Shown: positions 1 to 7,243 of the stretch, piece by piece | Layout of the letters: each line of letters opens with the position of its first letter | Position numbering within the stretch: position 1 is the first letter of the stretch | Origin: an uncultured Peptococcaceae bacterium | GTDB lineage: Bacteria > Bacillota > Peptococcia > Peptococcales > Peptococcaceae | NCBI GenBank assembly: GCA_902492275.1 | Contig: CABUKW010000040.1 | Location: forward strand, 1 to 21,591 | Reading direction: 5' to 3' | Length of the DNA: 21,591 nucleotides | Position numbers and translations under genes: made by a program | The notes under the pieces: generated by a model | Database searches by the model: none | What the model was told of the DNA's origin: nothing | What the model saw: only the letters and a program-made list of their open reading frames with translations

Positions 1-1353
1 AGCAAACAGCGATTTGCTGCCATTTTATACCCCAGACAAGGCAAGAAAGGCATTACGGCGTTGTTGGCAGTGGCCTTGCTGGCCGTAACAGCCAGCGGAT
101 GTCTGCAGGTGGACGCGCAGATGGAGCCGACGCCATTCGATAAGCCGGAGGACATTCTGGCGTTATATGAAACGGTGGAGCCTTGGCTGCCAAAGGGCGC
201 TGTAGAAGATGCCGCCCAATATACTGCCCGTGAACTGGAGTATTTGGGCCAAATGGAATATATTTGGGGGCAGGATGCGATGGCAGTGCTGGCCAGCAGT
301 CAGTATCCGCCGTCCGCCCAGTATCCCCAGGGCGTGACCATACGGGCCGACGCAGAAACCGGCGATATCCGTTATTTTTCTTACTGGTATGATCAGGAAA
401 CCATCACGCTGCCGGAAATCGAGTCGTCCTTTTATGAGGATCAGGAAGCAAGCGTTGCTTATCTGCAGCAATTTGCCCAAGCCTTTATCCAGGATGGCGA
501 GACCTTGGAGTTTCAGCTACAATATGAACAGCCCCGTTGGCAGCAGTATACGGCTTTGGATGAGAAAAATCATGTTCAATATACAATCGGGTTGTCTACA
601 GAACACGGCTATGTATCCTATTTCCGCAAAGAATATTATCACACAGAGCAGCGGCAGCAGGCCTATGATTGGCTGCAGCAGCAGTACCGCACCCGGTTGG
701 GAGAACATTTTCAGTTTTCTCCAGCCCTTTGGGTGGGCAACGGAGAGGTGCAGCTGCGAAAGGGTGATGCATATATCTGGAATATTACGCCTACCGTGTA
801 CTGGCGGCCTAAGATGACAGACCAATTTCAGCAGCAGTTAGAGCAGTTAAGGCAAGTAGATGAAGCCCAATATCAGCTCCTTGCCGATAATATGGAGCGG
901 CTTTATGAATATGGGGATACGATGCGGGTAAAGGGCGAGGTTGGCTGGAACGATAAATTGAAATCCTCCAGTCTGCAACTGTTTTCCGGCAGTTTTATCA
1001 ACGAAGAACCGTGGACCGAACAGGATTGGCAGCGGCTGGATTGGGCGCTGCAGCTAGGCTGGACGGCGGCCAGCTATGCCAACGCTTGGAATCATCATTA
1101 TCCAGAGGCCATGGCGCTGTACGGTGAAACCGATGGCGTGGTGTTTTCCGATACAATCTATACCGATGGTCAGTGGGAATTGGTGCGCAGCTGTCAATTG
1201 GCTATGCGAAATTATGCAGGCGAAGAACAATATCAAGTGGATGTGGAGTTTGGCGTGAACCAGAGTGATACACCGGCTCAATATCTGCGGATGAATTTGG
1301 AGCAGATTGACGGTCAGTGGCGCGTAACCAGCGCAGAATTACAAAGAGGGTAA
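1..1353 (+). CDS. Partial secreted or membrane-anchored protein (3' part; start lies upstream of the window)
   Basis: The frame is open from the first base of the window to the stop at 1351-1353. The TTG at 61 falls inside a hydrophobic segment and is probably not the start, so I treat the gene as 5'-truncated. The visible N-terminus is basic (KQRFAAILYPRQGKKG), then a hydrophobic stretch ending in TASGC, then about 415 polar residues rich in Gln, Trp and Tyr. Two readings fit. It could be a lipoprotein whose lipobox Cys is at bases 109-111. Or it could be the C-terminal part of an M56/BlaR1-like membrane protein, because a basic 'R-x-x-x-I-x-x-P-R/K' stretch before the last membrane helix is common in that family. 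The phrase 'DAETGDIRYFSYW' resembles PepSY/YcdB-type secreted domains. The exported nature is fairly secure; the family is not. Confidence 0.6.
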   Translation, partial: SKQRFAAILYPRQGKKGITALLAVALLAVTASGCLQVDAQMEPTPFDKPEDILALYETVEPWLPKGAVEDAAQYTARELEYLGQMEYIWGQDAMAVLASSQYPPSAQYPQGVTIRADAETGDIRYFSYWYDQETITLPEIESSFYEDQEASVAYLQQFAQAFIQDGETLEFQLQYEQPRWQQYTALDEKNHVQYTIGLSTEHGYVSYFRKEYYHTEQRQQAYDWLQQQYRTRLGEHFQFSPALWVGNGEVQLRKGDAYIWNITPTVYWRPKMTDQFQQQLEQLRQVDEAQYQLLADNMERLYEYGDTMRVKGEVGWNDKLKSSSLQLFSGSFINEEPWTEQDWQRLDWALQLGWTAASYANAWNHHYPEAMALYGETDGVVFSDTIYTDGQWELVRSCQLAMRNYAGEEQYQVDVEFGVNQSDTPAQYLRMNLEQIDGQWRVTSAELQRG

Positions 1354-1356
1354 AGA

Positions 1357-1383
1357 GATGGGTCGGCAATACGCCGACCCATC
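1357..1383 (+). terminator. Hairpin just after the first gene (terminator-like, weak T tract)
   Basis: An 11-bp perfect stem (1357-1367 paired with 1373-1383) with a 5-base loop starts three bases after the stop codon. The position suits a terminator. However, the downstream side reads TGCTGTAAAAAAG without a U-run, so it may instead be an mRNA-stabilising hairpin or a Rho-assisted stop. Confidence 0.5.
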
Positions 1384-1712
1384 TGCTGTAAAAAAGCAAT
1401 ATAAAGCTGCGCAGGCCAGCGAACAACGGTATTGTTCAGCCATGCGACAGTGCTTGCGGGAATCGGTTTTCAGCAAAAAAATGGCGGCTGCAAAGTCAAA
1501 TCCAGGGAAGCCTATTGGTTGAGCAGAAAACCGGAATTTTCTTTGTATTGTCCACCCCCCTAATAGAGCTACCAATACAGAAAACATTAAAAAAGACGAA
1601 AAATTGTAGTAGCCTGCAAAGAAAAAAGTATAACAAAAACGAAGAAAACTATAAAAATCATGAACCGATTGCCGGTTCCTTCGTATGTATAAATAGAAAA
1701 GGAGGTGCGCAA
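1384..1712. other. Long intergenic region upstream of the ECF sigma operon
   Basis: About 330 bases with no convincing gene. Two inverted repeats are visible: CGGTTTTC at 1464-1471 with GAAAACCG at 1526-1533 (54 bases apart), and GAACCG at 1662-1667 with CGGTTC at 1673-1678. The second lies 35-50 bases before the sigma factor start. Its GAACC also resembles an ECF-type -35 core, but I see no matching -10 that I would defend. I could not identify a good sigma-A promoter here. Confidence 0.4.
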
Positions 1713-2195
1713 GTGTTTGATGACTATATAGATGCCTATGGGCGGCGATTGTTTGGCTTATGTATGCATTTATGCCGCAATCATTGGGACGCGCAGGATT
1801 TATATCAGGAAACCTGGCTGAAGGCCTATAAATCCCGGCAGCGCTACGATGATAGCCGCGATTTTGGCCTGTGGCTGAGTCGTATTTGTGTCAATCTATA
1901 TCGGGACAGGCTGCGGCGCAAAAAGCTGTTGTCCTTTCTTCCTTTTTCCAGCCAGGAACAGGAGGAAAGCCCGGCGTATCAGCTTGCCGCACCGGAACCG
2001 GAGGACTATACTGATTTGTACCATGCTGTGAAACAGTTGCCGGAAGTCTATCGGTTGGTAATTGTGTTGTATTATTTTCTGGGCTGCAGTGTGGGGCAAA
2101 CTGCCGAGGTATTAAATATTCCGGCAGGCACGGTGAAATCTCGTTTGAGTAAAGCTCGAAGTTTACTGGAAAGGAGTTTGGATGGAGATGGATGA
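1713..2195 (+). CDS. ECF-type (sigma-70 family) RNA polymerase sigma factor
   Basis: A 160-residue protein that directs RNA polymerase to a small regulon, usually for envelope or metal stress. Region 2 covers roughly residues 8-65, with 'DAQDLYQETWLKAYK' (the usual A/D-x-D-L-x-Q-E-x-[FW] core) and a basic end 'DRLRRKK'. Region 4 covers roughly 105-155, with 'LPEVYRLVIVLYYFLGCSVGQTAEVLNIPAGTVKSR' as the helix-turn-helix (given here only as its landmark residues). The start is the GTG at 1713 because AAAAGGAGG (1697-1705) lies just upstream; the longer open frame back to 1515 has no ribosome site and reads as low-complexity. The gene overlaps the next one by 14 bases, so they are translationally coupled. 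Autoregulation is typical but not shown here. Confidence 0.92.
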   Translation: MFDDYIDAYGRRLFGLCMHLCRNHWDAQDLYQETWLKAYKSRQRYDDSRDFGLWLSRICVNLYRDRLRRKKLLSFLPFSSQEQEESPAYQLAAPEPEDYTDLYHAVKQLPEVYRLVIVLYYFLGCSVGQTAEVLNIPAGTVKSRLSKARSLLERSLDGDG

Positions 2196-2499
2196 TTTGG
2201 ATACCCAATTACAAACCATATTTACAGCTGAAGCATCTCCGCCGGCGCTGCGTGTCTGGCAGCTGGAACAGTTGGCAAAGCAGCGGGAGCAGCGTTGCTT
2301 GCTGTTATTTACCAGTTTGCTTTCTTTTTGCTGGAATGGGCTTTGTTTGGTGTTGGCGATGTTGCTGTTGAAGCAAAATCCGACTTTGGGCTCGGCTGTG
2401 CTGTGTGCATTGCTGTTTGGGCTGTTGGGAGCAGGGCTTTTAACGGCGGCTATGCTGAAAACAGAACGGCAGGAGAAGCCATCGCTGTTTCCGTGGTAA
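2182..2499 (+). CDS. Small two-helix membrane protein, candidate anti-sigma factor
   Basis: A 105-residue protein. It has a polar N-terminal part of about 38 residues, two hydrophobic helices at roughly 40-62 and 70-91, and a short basic C-terminus. Its ATG overlaps the end of the sigma factor gene, with AAGGAG just upstream (a second ATG at 2188 is also possible). Overlap with an ECF gene and a cytoplasmic N-terminus plus membrane segments is the usual setting of an anti-sigma factor. I see no zinc-binding HxxxCxxC motif and the N-terminus is short for a classic anti-sigma domain, so this role is inference from position. No family is recognised. Confidence 0.75.
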   Translation: MEMDDLDTQLQTIFTAEASPPALRVWQLEQLAKQREQRCLLLFTSLLSFCWNGLCLVLAMLLLKQNPTLGSAVLCALLFGLLGAGLLTAAMLKTERQEKPSLFPW

Positions 2500-2550
2500 C
2501 AGGTCGGGCAGAAGCTTTATAAAAACTATACAGAAAAGGAGTTTTGGAAA

Positions 2551-2745
2551 ATGGAAATAAGTACAGCTACATTCGTTTTGGGGATTATAAATTTGTTATT
2601 ACTGCTGGCTGTAGTTGTGGGCGTGGCAGCGCTCATCGTTTATCTGATGCGCAGGAATTCTGGGCAACGGAAGTGCTCTGTTTGCAGCAAAAAGGTACCA
2701 GCCGACGCGAAGGTATGCCCTTATTGTGGCGAAAGTTTGATGTAA
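2551..2745 (+). CDS. Small membrane protein with C-terminal zinc ribbon
   Basis: A 64-residue protein with one membrane helix (about residues 7-32), a short basic linker and a zinc ribbon with two CxxC pairs (CSVC and CPYC) at the C-terminus. The four cysteines should hold one structural zinc. AAAAGGAG at 2534-2541 supports the ATG at 2551. It follows the putative anti-sigma gene by about 50 bases and is 16 bases before the next zinc-ribbon gene, so all four genes are probably one operon. Function unknown. Such 'zinc-ribbon domain-containing' membrane proteins are common in Firmicutes; an adaptor or sensing role is a guess. Confidence 0.8.
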   Translation: MEISTATFVLGIINLLLLLAVVVGVAALIVYLMRRNSGQRKCSVCSKKVPADAKVCPYCGESLM

Positions 2746-2761
2746 ACGGGGAGGTTTCAAT

Positions 2762-3286
2762 ATGTTGTTCTCTTTATTTTTGGCAACACTGGTTGTGGCG
2801 GTTAATTTGTTGATTCCTATTTGTATTGCAGTGTTTGTGTACAAAGATGCAAAAATGCGGGGAATGGAGCCGATTTTGTGGGCGCTGGTGGCTGCGCTGA
2901 TTCCCAGCTTTATTGGATTAATTATTTATTTAATCGTCCGCAGCGGCCATTCGGCCTGGCATTGCGCCCGCTGCGGTGCGCCGGTGGAAGAACAGTATGC
3001 AGTCTGCCCTCACTGCGGCGCTGCGTTAAAATCCCGTTGTCCTTCCTGCGGACGTTATGTGCAGTCCGATTGGCATATTTGCGCTTATTGCAGCGCTGAC
3101 TTGCCTGGTGACAAAGCGTCTGCTGTGGTAGAGCAAAGCGCGGGCAATAAAGGTTTATGGATTCTGCTGATTGTGATTGCTGTTATTTTCATGCTGTTTT
3201 TATTGTTGCTGTTAGTCGGCAATTTAGTTTGGATTCCACATGGCGGCGTGAATGAAGTGCATCAGATGTGGACGCAGCATCTATAA
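2762..3286 (+). CDS. Membrane protein with a double zinc ribbon between membrane helices
   Basis: A 174-residue protein. Two hydrophobic helices occupy about residues 4-26 and 37-60. Two consecutive zinc ribbons follow at about 68-115, with pairs CARC, CPHC, CPSC and CAYC, matching the DZR (double zinc ribbon) pattern. A strong helix at about 133-158 is followed by a short polar tail. GGGGAGG ends about six bases before the ATG. If the first two helices form a hairpin, the ribbons face the cytoplasm. It is the last gene of the ECF cassette and resembles a larger version of its neighbour, so the two may work together. The exact function is not known to me. Confidence 0.8.
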   Translation: MLFSLFLATLVVAVNLLIPICIAVFVYKDAKMRGMEPILWALVAALIPSFIGLIIYLIVRSGHSAWHCARCGAPVEEQYAVCPHCGAALKSRCPSCGRYVQSDWHICAYCSADLPGDKASAVVEQSAGNKGLWILLIVIAVIFMLFLLLLLVGNLVWIPHGGVNEVHQMWTQHL

Positions 3287-3317
3287 TTTTGAGGAAAGTT
3301 CAATATAAAGTTATGAG

Positions 3318-3348
3318 AAAGGTCTGGCTGCAAGCCGGACTTTTTTAT
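3318..3348 (+). terminator. Rho-independent terminator of the ECF/zinc-ribbon operon
   Basis: A stem pairs 3318-3328 with 3334-3344 (core GTCTGGC/GCCGGAC with one G-T pair), loop TGCAA, running into TTTTTT at 3341-3346. It lies about 30 bases after the stop of the double-zinc-ribbon gene. Confidence 0.85.
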
Positions 3349-3386
3349 TATGATGAAAATATGTAGATTATCCTGGATACATTTTC

Positions 3387-3415
3387 TTGACGAAAATTTT
3401 GCCATCATGTAGAAT
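3387..3415 (+). promoter_or_regulatory. Sigma-A promoter for the BMP transporter operon
   Basis: TTGACG at 3387-3392 and TAGAAT at 3410-3415 are separated by 17 bases. The expected start near 3422 gives a leader of about 78 bases before the lipoprotein ATG. In the leader GTTGCA (3429-3434) can pair with TGCAAC (3461-3466), so it may be folded, but it matches no riboswitch I know. Confidence 0.75.
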
Positions 3416-3499
3416 ATTTTTAGATGTTGTTGCATTGCTTCGGAGATGGATTGGGAAGGGTGCAACGCCAAAAATATTTTAAAATTGGGGGAGTTTCAC

Positions 3500-4633
3500 A
3501 TGAAAAAGGGCTTGAAGAAAACAAGTCTGGCAGTGCTGCTGGTATTTACGCTGAGTTTATTGCTGGCTGGCTGCAGCGGCTCTGGTGATGCAGACAAAGC
3601 AAATGGCGATGACCAGGCCGTAGAAAAAGTAAAAGCAGGGTTTATCTACATTGGGTCTGCCAACGACGGCGGATATTCGCAGGTACATGACGAAGGCCGT
3701 CAGGAAATGATTGCGGCCATCGGCGAGGACAAGGTAGAAACATTGGTGCGGGAAGACGTGCCGGAAAACCAGACCGTTGAAAATGTTATGAATGAAATGA
3801 TCGACCAGGGTGCGACCATCATTTTTGCCAACAGCTTCAACTATCAGGACTACATGAAAAAGGTTGCAGAAGCCAATCCGGATGTGAAATTTATGCATTT
3901 CTCCGGCAGTATTTTAGGGGATAACTACGGCAATTATTTTGGTAGAATGTATCAGGCCAGATATTTAACCGGAATTGCAGCCGGCATGACCACAGAAAAC
4001 AACAAAATCGGTTATGTGGCCGCCATGCAGACGCCGGAAGTAATCCGTGGCATTAATGCCTTTACGTTAGGCGTGCGGTCTGTAAATCCAGAAGCGACTG
4101 TGCAGGTTGTATGGACCAATACCTGGTATGACCCAGCTGTAGAAAAACAGGCTGCCGAATCTTTACTGGACGCTGGCGTAGACACCATTGCCCAGCATCA
4201 GGATACCACCGCTGCTCAGCAGGCTGCTGCTGAACGGGGCGCTTATTCTGTAGGGTACAACAAAGATATGCGGGAAGCCAATCCAGAAGGCTTTATCATC
4301 TCTCCGGTATGGCATTTAGGCGCACTGTATACCGAACAGGTACAGGCTGTGCTGGATGGCACCTGGGAAGCAACGTCCTACTGGGGCGGCATTGCTGACG
4401 GTGTAGTAGATATTTCTGATTTTGGCGATTGCGTAGCCGATGAAACCAAAGCAGCTGTCAACGAAGCCAGAGAAAAAATTGTTGCCGGTGAATTTGACGT
4501 GTTTGAAGGCGAAATCAAAGATCAGAGCGGTGCAGTGAAGGTGGCAGAAGGCCAGAAGCTGACCGATGAAGAAATGCTGACCATGATGTGGTTTGTAGAA
4601 GGCGTAATCGGTGAAATCACCGATGCACAGTAA
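3500..4633 (+). CDS. BMP-family substrate-binding lipoprotein of an ABC importer
   Basis: Captures substrate outside the membrane and hands it to the permeases encoded downstream. The start is ATG 3500, preceded by GGGGGAG at 3487-3493; the in-frame upstream extension to 3446 has no ribosome site. The 377-residue product has a lipoprotein signal: MKKGLKK, a hydrophobic core and lipobox LLAGC, followed by a Ser/Gly/Asp-rich linker. The mature part (from about residue 40) has BMP/PnrA-like features: 'AGFIYIGSANDGGYSQVHDEGR', 'IIFANSFNYQ' and 'FGRMYQARYLTGIAAG' (shown as landmarks). Members studied in other bacteria bind nucleosides or related compounds; nucleoside uptake is therefore the best guess, not proven. 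First gene of a four-gene operon, 14 bases before the ATPase gene. Confidence 0.9.
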   Translation: MKKGLKKTSLAVLLVFTLSLLLAGCSGSGDADKANGDDQAVEKVKAGFIYIGSANDGGYSQVHDEGRQEMIAAIGEDKVETLVREDVPENQTVENVMNEMIDQGATIIFANSFNYQDYMKKVAEANPDVKFMHFSGSILGDNYGNYFGRMYQARYLTGIAAGMTTENNKIGYVAAMQTPEVIRGINAFTLGVRSVNPEATVQVVWTNTWYDPAVEKQAAESLLDAGVDTIAQHQDTTAAQQAAAERGAYSVGYNKDMREANPEGFIISPVWHLGALYTEQVQAVLDGTWEATSYWGGIADGVVDISDFGDCVADETKAAVNEAREKIVAGEFDVFEGEIKDQSGAVKVAEGQKLTDEEMLTMMWFVEGVIGEITDAQ

Positions 4634-4647
4634 ACAGGGGATATACA

Positions 4648-6186
4648 ATGAACGATACGGCTTATATCGCAATGAAAAACATTGTCAAGACCTTTGGGAA
4701 GGTCGTGGCCAATAACAACGTGAATTTCAGTGTGGAAAAGGGTGAAATTCACGCGCTGTTAGGGGAGAATGGAGCCGGAAAAAGTACCTTAATGAACATG
4801 CTGTCAGGGATTTATCTCCCTGACAGCGGTTCTATTTTTATCGAGGGAAAAGAGGTACATTTTTCTGCGCCGAAGGATTCCATTGCTGCTGGTGTGGGCA
4901 TGGTGCATCAGCATTTTAAATTGATTGATGTGATGACTGCCGAGGAAAATGTGATTTTAGGCGAAAAAGGCTTTCTGTTCCGTAAAGGGGAAGCAAAAAA
5001 GATAGCTGAGCTGGCCGCACAGTTTCATCTGGACGTTGATTTACATAAAAAAGTAGCCGACATGTCGGTGGGGGAAAAGCAGAATCTGGAGATTTTAAAG
5101 GTGCTGTACCGCGGCGCCCGCATTTTGATTTTGGACGAACCGACTGCCGTACTGACACCGCAGGAAACGCAGAAGCTGTTTGCGATTATGCGCAAGATGA
5201 AGCAGGAGGGCTGCGCCGTTATTTTTATCAGCCACAAGATGAACGAGGTTATGGAAGTGACCGACAAAATTACGGTGCTGCGTAAAGGGGAAACCATTCA
5301 AACGCTGCATACTGCCGAGACAACGCCGAAGCAGCTGACCGATTTGATGGTGGGTCATTCGGTGGATTTGTCTATTGAGCGCTTGGAACAGCAGCCTGGA
5401 GAAGAACTGATTCAGGTGCAGAACTTAACTGTATTAAAACGAGAGGGGACTCCAGCTTTGCAGGACGTTTGCTTTACTATGCGAGGCGGCGAAATCCTCA
5501 GTGTAGCAGGCATTGCTGGCAGCGGACAAAAGGAATTGTGCGAAGCGATAGCTGGTTTGCAGAAGGTGCATGGCGGTCAGATTTTGTTTAAAGGGGAGAA
5601 TCTTGTAGGGAAAAACCCCAAGGAAATCCGTCACAAGGGTATCAGTATGAGTTTTGTGCCGGAGGATCGTTTGGGTATGGGGCTGGTAGGCGGCATGGAT
5701 ATGGTGCATAATTTGCTGCTGAAACAGTATCAGGACCAAAAGGGATTTTTCTTAAATAAAAAACCGGCCGTTGAAAAAGCAGAAGAAATTAAAGAACGGT
5801 TGGAAATTGTAACGCCGGGCATTAGCCATTATCCGGTAAAAAATTTATCAGGCGGCAATATCCAAAAGGTGCTGCTGGGCCGAGAGCTGGACAGTCAGCC
5901 GGAGGTGTTGATTACCGCCTATCCGGTACGGGGCCTGGATATCAACACCTGTCATAAAATTTATGATTTGCTGAACGAAGAAAAGAAAAAGGGCGTAGCA
6001 GTATTATTTATTGCCGAAGACTTGGATGTGCTGCTGGCGTTGAGCGACCGTATTCTGGTGTTGGCCAACGGTCAGGTAACAGGCATTGTAGATGCCAGAA
6101 CAGCCAGCAAGGAAGAAATTGGCCTGCTCATGTTGGGACAAAAAGCGGAAGAAAAGGAGGCGGGCGTAGTTGCTGAAAATCGTTAA
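4648..6186 (+). CDS. Double-domain ABC transporter ATP-binding protein (BMP/nucleoside type)
   Basis: A 512-residue cytoplasmic ATPase with two fused nucleotide-binding domains, as in the sugar/nucleoside CUT2-like class. Domain 1: Walker A GENGAGKST at 39-47, signature MSVGEKQ at about 139-145, Walker B ILILDEPT at 159-166, and switch His in 'FISHK'. Domain 2 starts near residue 250: its Walker A is degenerate (GIAGSGQKE), the signature LSGGN is at 400-404, and the Walker B carries TAYPVRGLD, lacking the catalytic Glu. Such asymmetry is normal for this family, so domain 1 is probably the main hydrolytic site. The 3' end overlaps the next gene by 17 bases, indicating translational coupling. 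Confidence 0.95.
   Translation: MNDTAYIAMKNIVKTFGKVVANNNVNFSVEKGEIHALLGENGAGKSTLMNMLSGIYLPDSGSIFIEGKEVHFSAPKDSIAAGVGMVHQHFKLIDVMTAEENVILGEKGFLFRKGEAKKIAELAAQFHLDVDLHKKVADMSVGEKQNLEILKVLYRGARILILDEPTAVLTPQETQKLFAIMRKMKQEGCAVIFISHKMNEVMEVTDKITVLRKGETIQTLHTAETTPKQLTDLMVGHSVDLSIERLEQQPGEELIQVQNLTVLKREGTPALQDVCFTMRGGEILSVAGIAGSGQKELCEAIAGLQKVHGGQILFKGENLVGKNPKEIRHKGISMSFVPEDRLGMGLVGGMDMVHNLLLKQYQDQKGFFLNKKPAVEKAEEIKERLEIVTPGISHYPVKNLSGGNIQKVLLGRELDSQPEVLITAYPVRGLDINTCHKIYDLLNEEKKKGVAVLFIAEDLDVLLALSDRILVLANGQVTGIVDARTASKEEIGLLMLGQKAEEKEAGVVAENR
4801..4826 (+). repeat. Perfect 10-bp inverted repeat inside the ABC ATPase gene
   Basis: CTGTCAGGGA (4801-4810) and TCCCTGACAG (4817-4826) are exact reverse complements with a 6-base gap. 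The repeat lies in the codons just after Walker A and is followed by a T-rich stretch (TTCTATTTTTA). It could fold as a stable mRNA hairpin; whether it does anything is unknown. Confidence 0.6.
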
Positions 6187-7243
6187 AAAAACAGAAGCTG
6201 ATGTAAAACAAAAGCTGCTGATTCACGTTGCCGGTATTGTGGCCGCTTTGCTGGCTGCGGCGCTGTTTCTGGCTGTGGCTGGTTTTAATCCGCTGCAGGT
6301 GTATATTTCTATGATAAACGGCGCTTTCGGCAGTAGCTATCGCATTAGTCAGACTGTTATCAATGCCGTGCCGTTGATTATTCTGTCGCTGGGCATTGCC
6401 ATCGCTTTCCGCATGAAATTTTGGAATATCGGCGCCGAGGGGCAGATTTTGATGGGCGGCTTTTTGGGATCTTACTTTGCCTATAACTTTACCCAACTGC
6501 CGAAGCCATTGCTGCTATTGCTGATGCTGCTGGCCGGTACGGTGGGCGGCGCTTTGTGGGCTTTGCTGCCGGCGTGGCTGAAGGTGCGCTTTCATGCCAA
6601 TGAATCCATCACCACGCTGATGCTCAACTATGTGGCCTTAAAGTGGATTCAGTATCTGGCGGCAGGCCCTTGGAAGGATCCGGCTGCTTCCGGTTATCCG
6701 CGCATGCCTCGTTTTGAGGAGCAGGCCATTTTGCCTAATTTGTGCGGCGTCCATATCGGCTGGGTGATTGCGTTGATTTTGGTGGTTGTGGTGTATCTGT
6801 TTTTAAATTATTCGAAAAAGGGCTTTGAAATTGCCATTATCGGGGAAAGCGAAAATACGGCCCGGTATGCTGGCATCAATATCGGCAGAACAGCTTTGAT
6901 TGCCGTCTGTCTGAGCGGCGCGCTGTGCGGATTAACTGGTATTATACAAGCATCTGCTGTCAATAACGAGTTGTCCTCCACGCTGGCTAACGGCATTGGG
7001 TATACGGCGATTATTACGACCTGGCTGTCTGGCCTAAGCGCGCCGGTGATTGTGCTGGTATGTACGCTGTTCGCAGCGTTAACCCAGGGTGCTTCCTATA
7101 TTCAGACGGCTTTCGGGATTCCGTCGGCGGCAGCTTCGGTCTTGCAGGCGCTGATTTTATTTTTTGTGCTGGGCAGCGACTTCTTTACCAAATATAAATT
7201 TGTCTGGCAAAAACAAACGCACAATGCAAAGGAGGAACAATAA
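6170..7243 (+). CDS. BMP/nucleoside ABC transporter permease, first subunit
   Basis: A 357-residue polytopic inner-membrane protein with about ten hydrophobic segments, forming half of the translocation pore. The start is TTG 6170, nine bases after AAAAGGAGG (6152-6160), and overlaps the ATPase gene by 17 bases. Family landmarks are visible: 'AVPLIILSLGIAIAFRM', 'FWNIGAEGQILMGG' with the conserved Asn-Ile-Gly-Ala-Glu-Gly, 'HANESITTLMLNYVA' and 'AIIGESENTARYAGI', the last being the cytoplasmic coupling helix region that contacts the ATPase. It belongs to the same branch as B. subtilis YufP/NupP and BPD_transp_2 permeases. Confidence 0.93.
   Translation: MLKIVKKTEADVKQKLLIHVAGIVAALLAAALFLAVAGFNPLQVYISMINGAFGSSYRISQTVINAVPLIILSLGIAIAFRMKFWNIGAEGQILMGGFLGSYFAYNFTQLPKPLLLLLMLLAGTVGGALWALLPAWLKVRFHANESITTLMLNYVALKWIQYLAAGPWKDPAASGYPRMPRFEEQAILPNLCGVHIGWVIALILVVVVYLFLNYSKKGFEIAIIGESENTARYAGINIGRTALIAVCLSGALCGLTGIIQASAVNNELSSTLANGIGYTAIITTWLSGLSAPVIVLVCTLFAALTQGASYIQTAFGIPSAAASVLQALILFFVLGSDFFTKYKFVWQKQTHNAKEEQ

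Noticed and set aside
1515..1712. N-terminal extension of the ECF sigma factor from an upstream GTG.
   Set aside because: No ribosome site, and the extension is Lys/Asn-rich without similarity to sigma factors; GTG 1713 has AAAAGGAGG.
2544..2813. 89-codon open frame overlapping the small zinc-ribbon gene.
   Set aside because: The frame at 2551-2745 has the better-spaced ribosome site and a clear membrane helix plus zinc ribbon; the other frame overlaps two real genes.
3422..3499. Purine or other known riboswitch in the BMP leader.
   Set aside because: The conserved core sequences of the purine class and other classes I know are not present.
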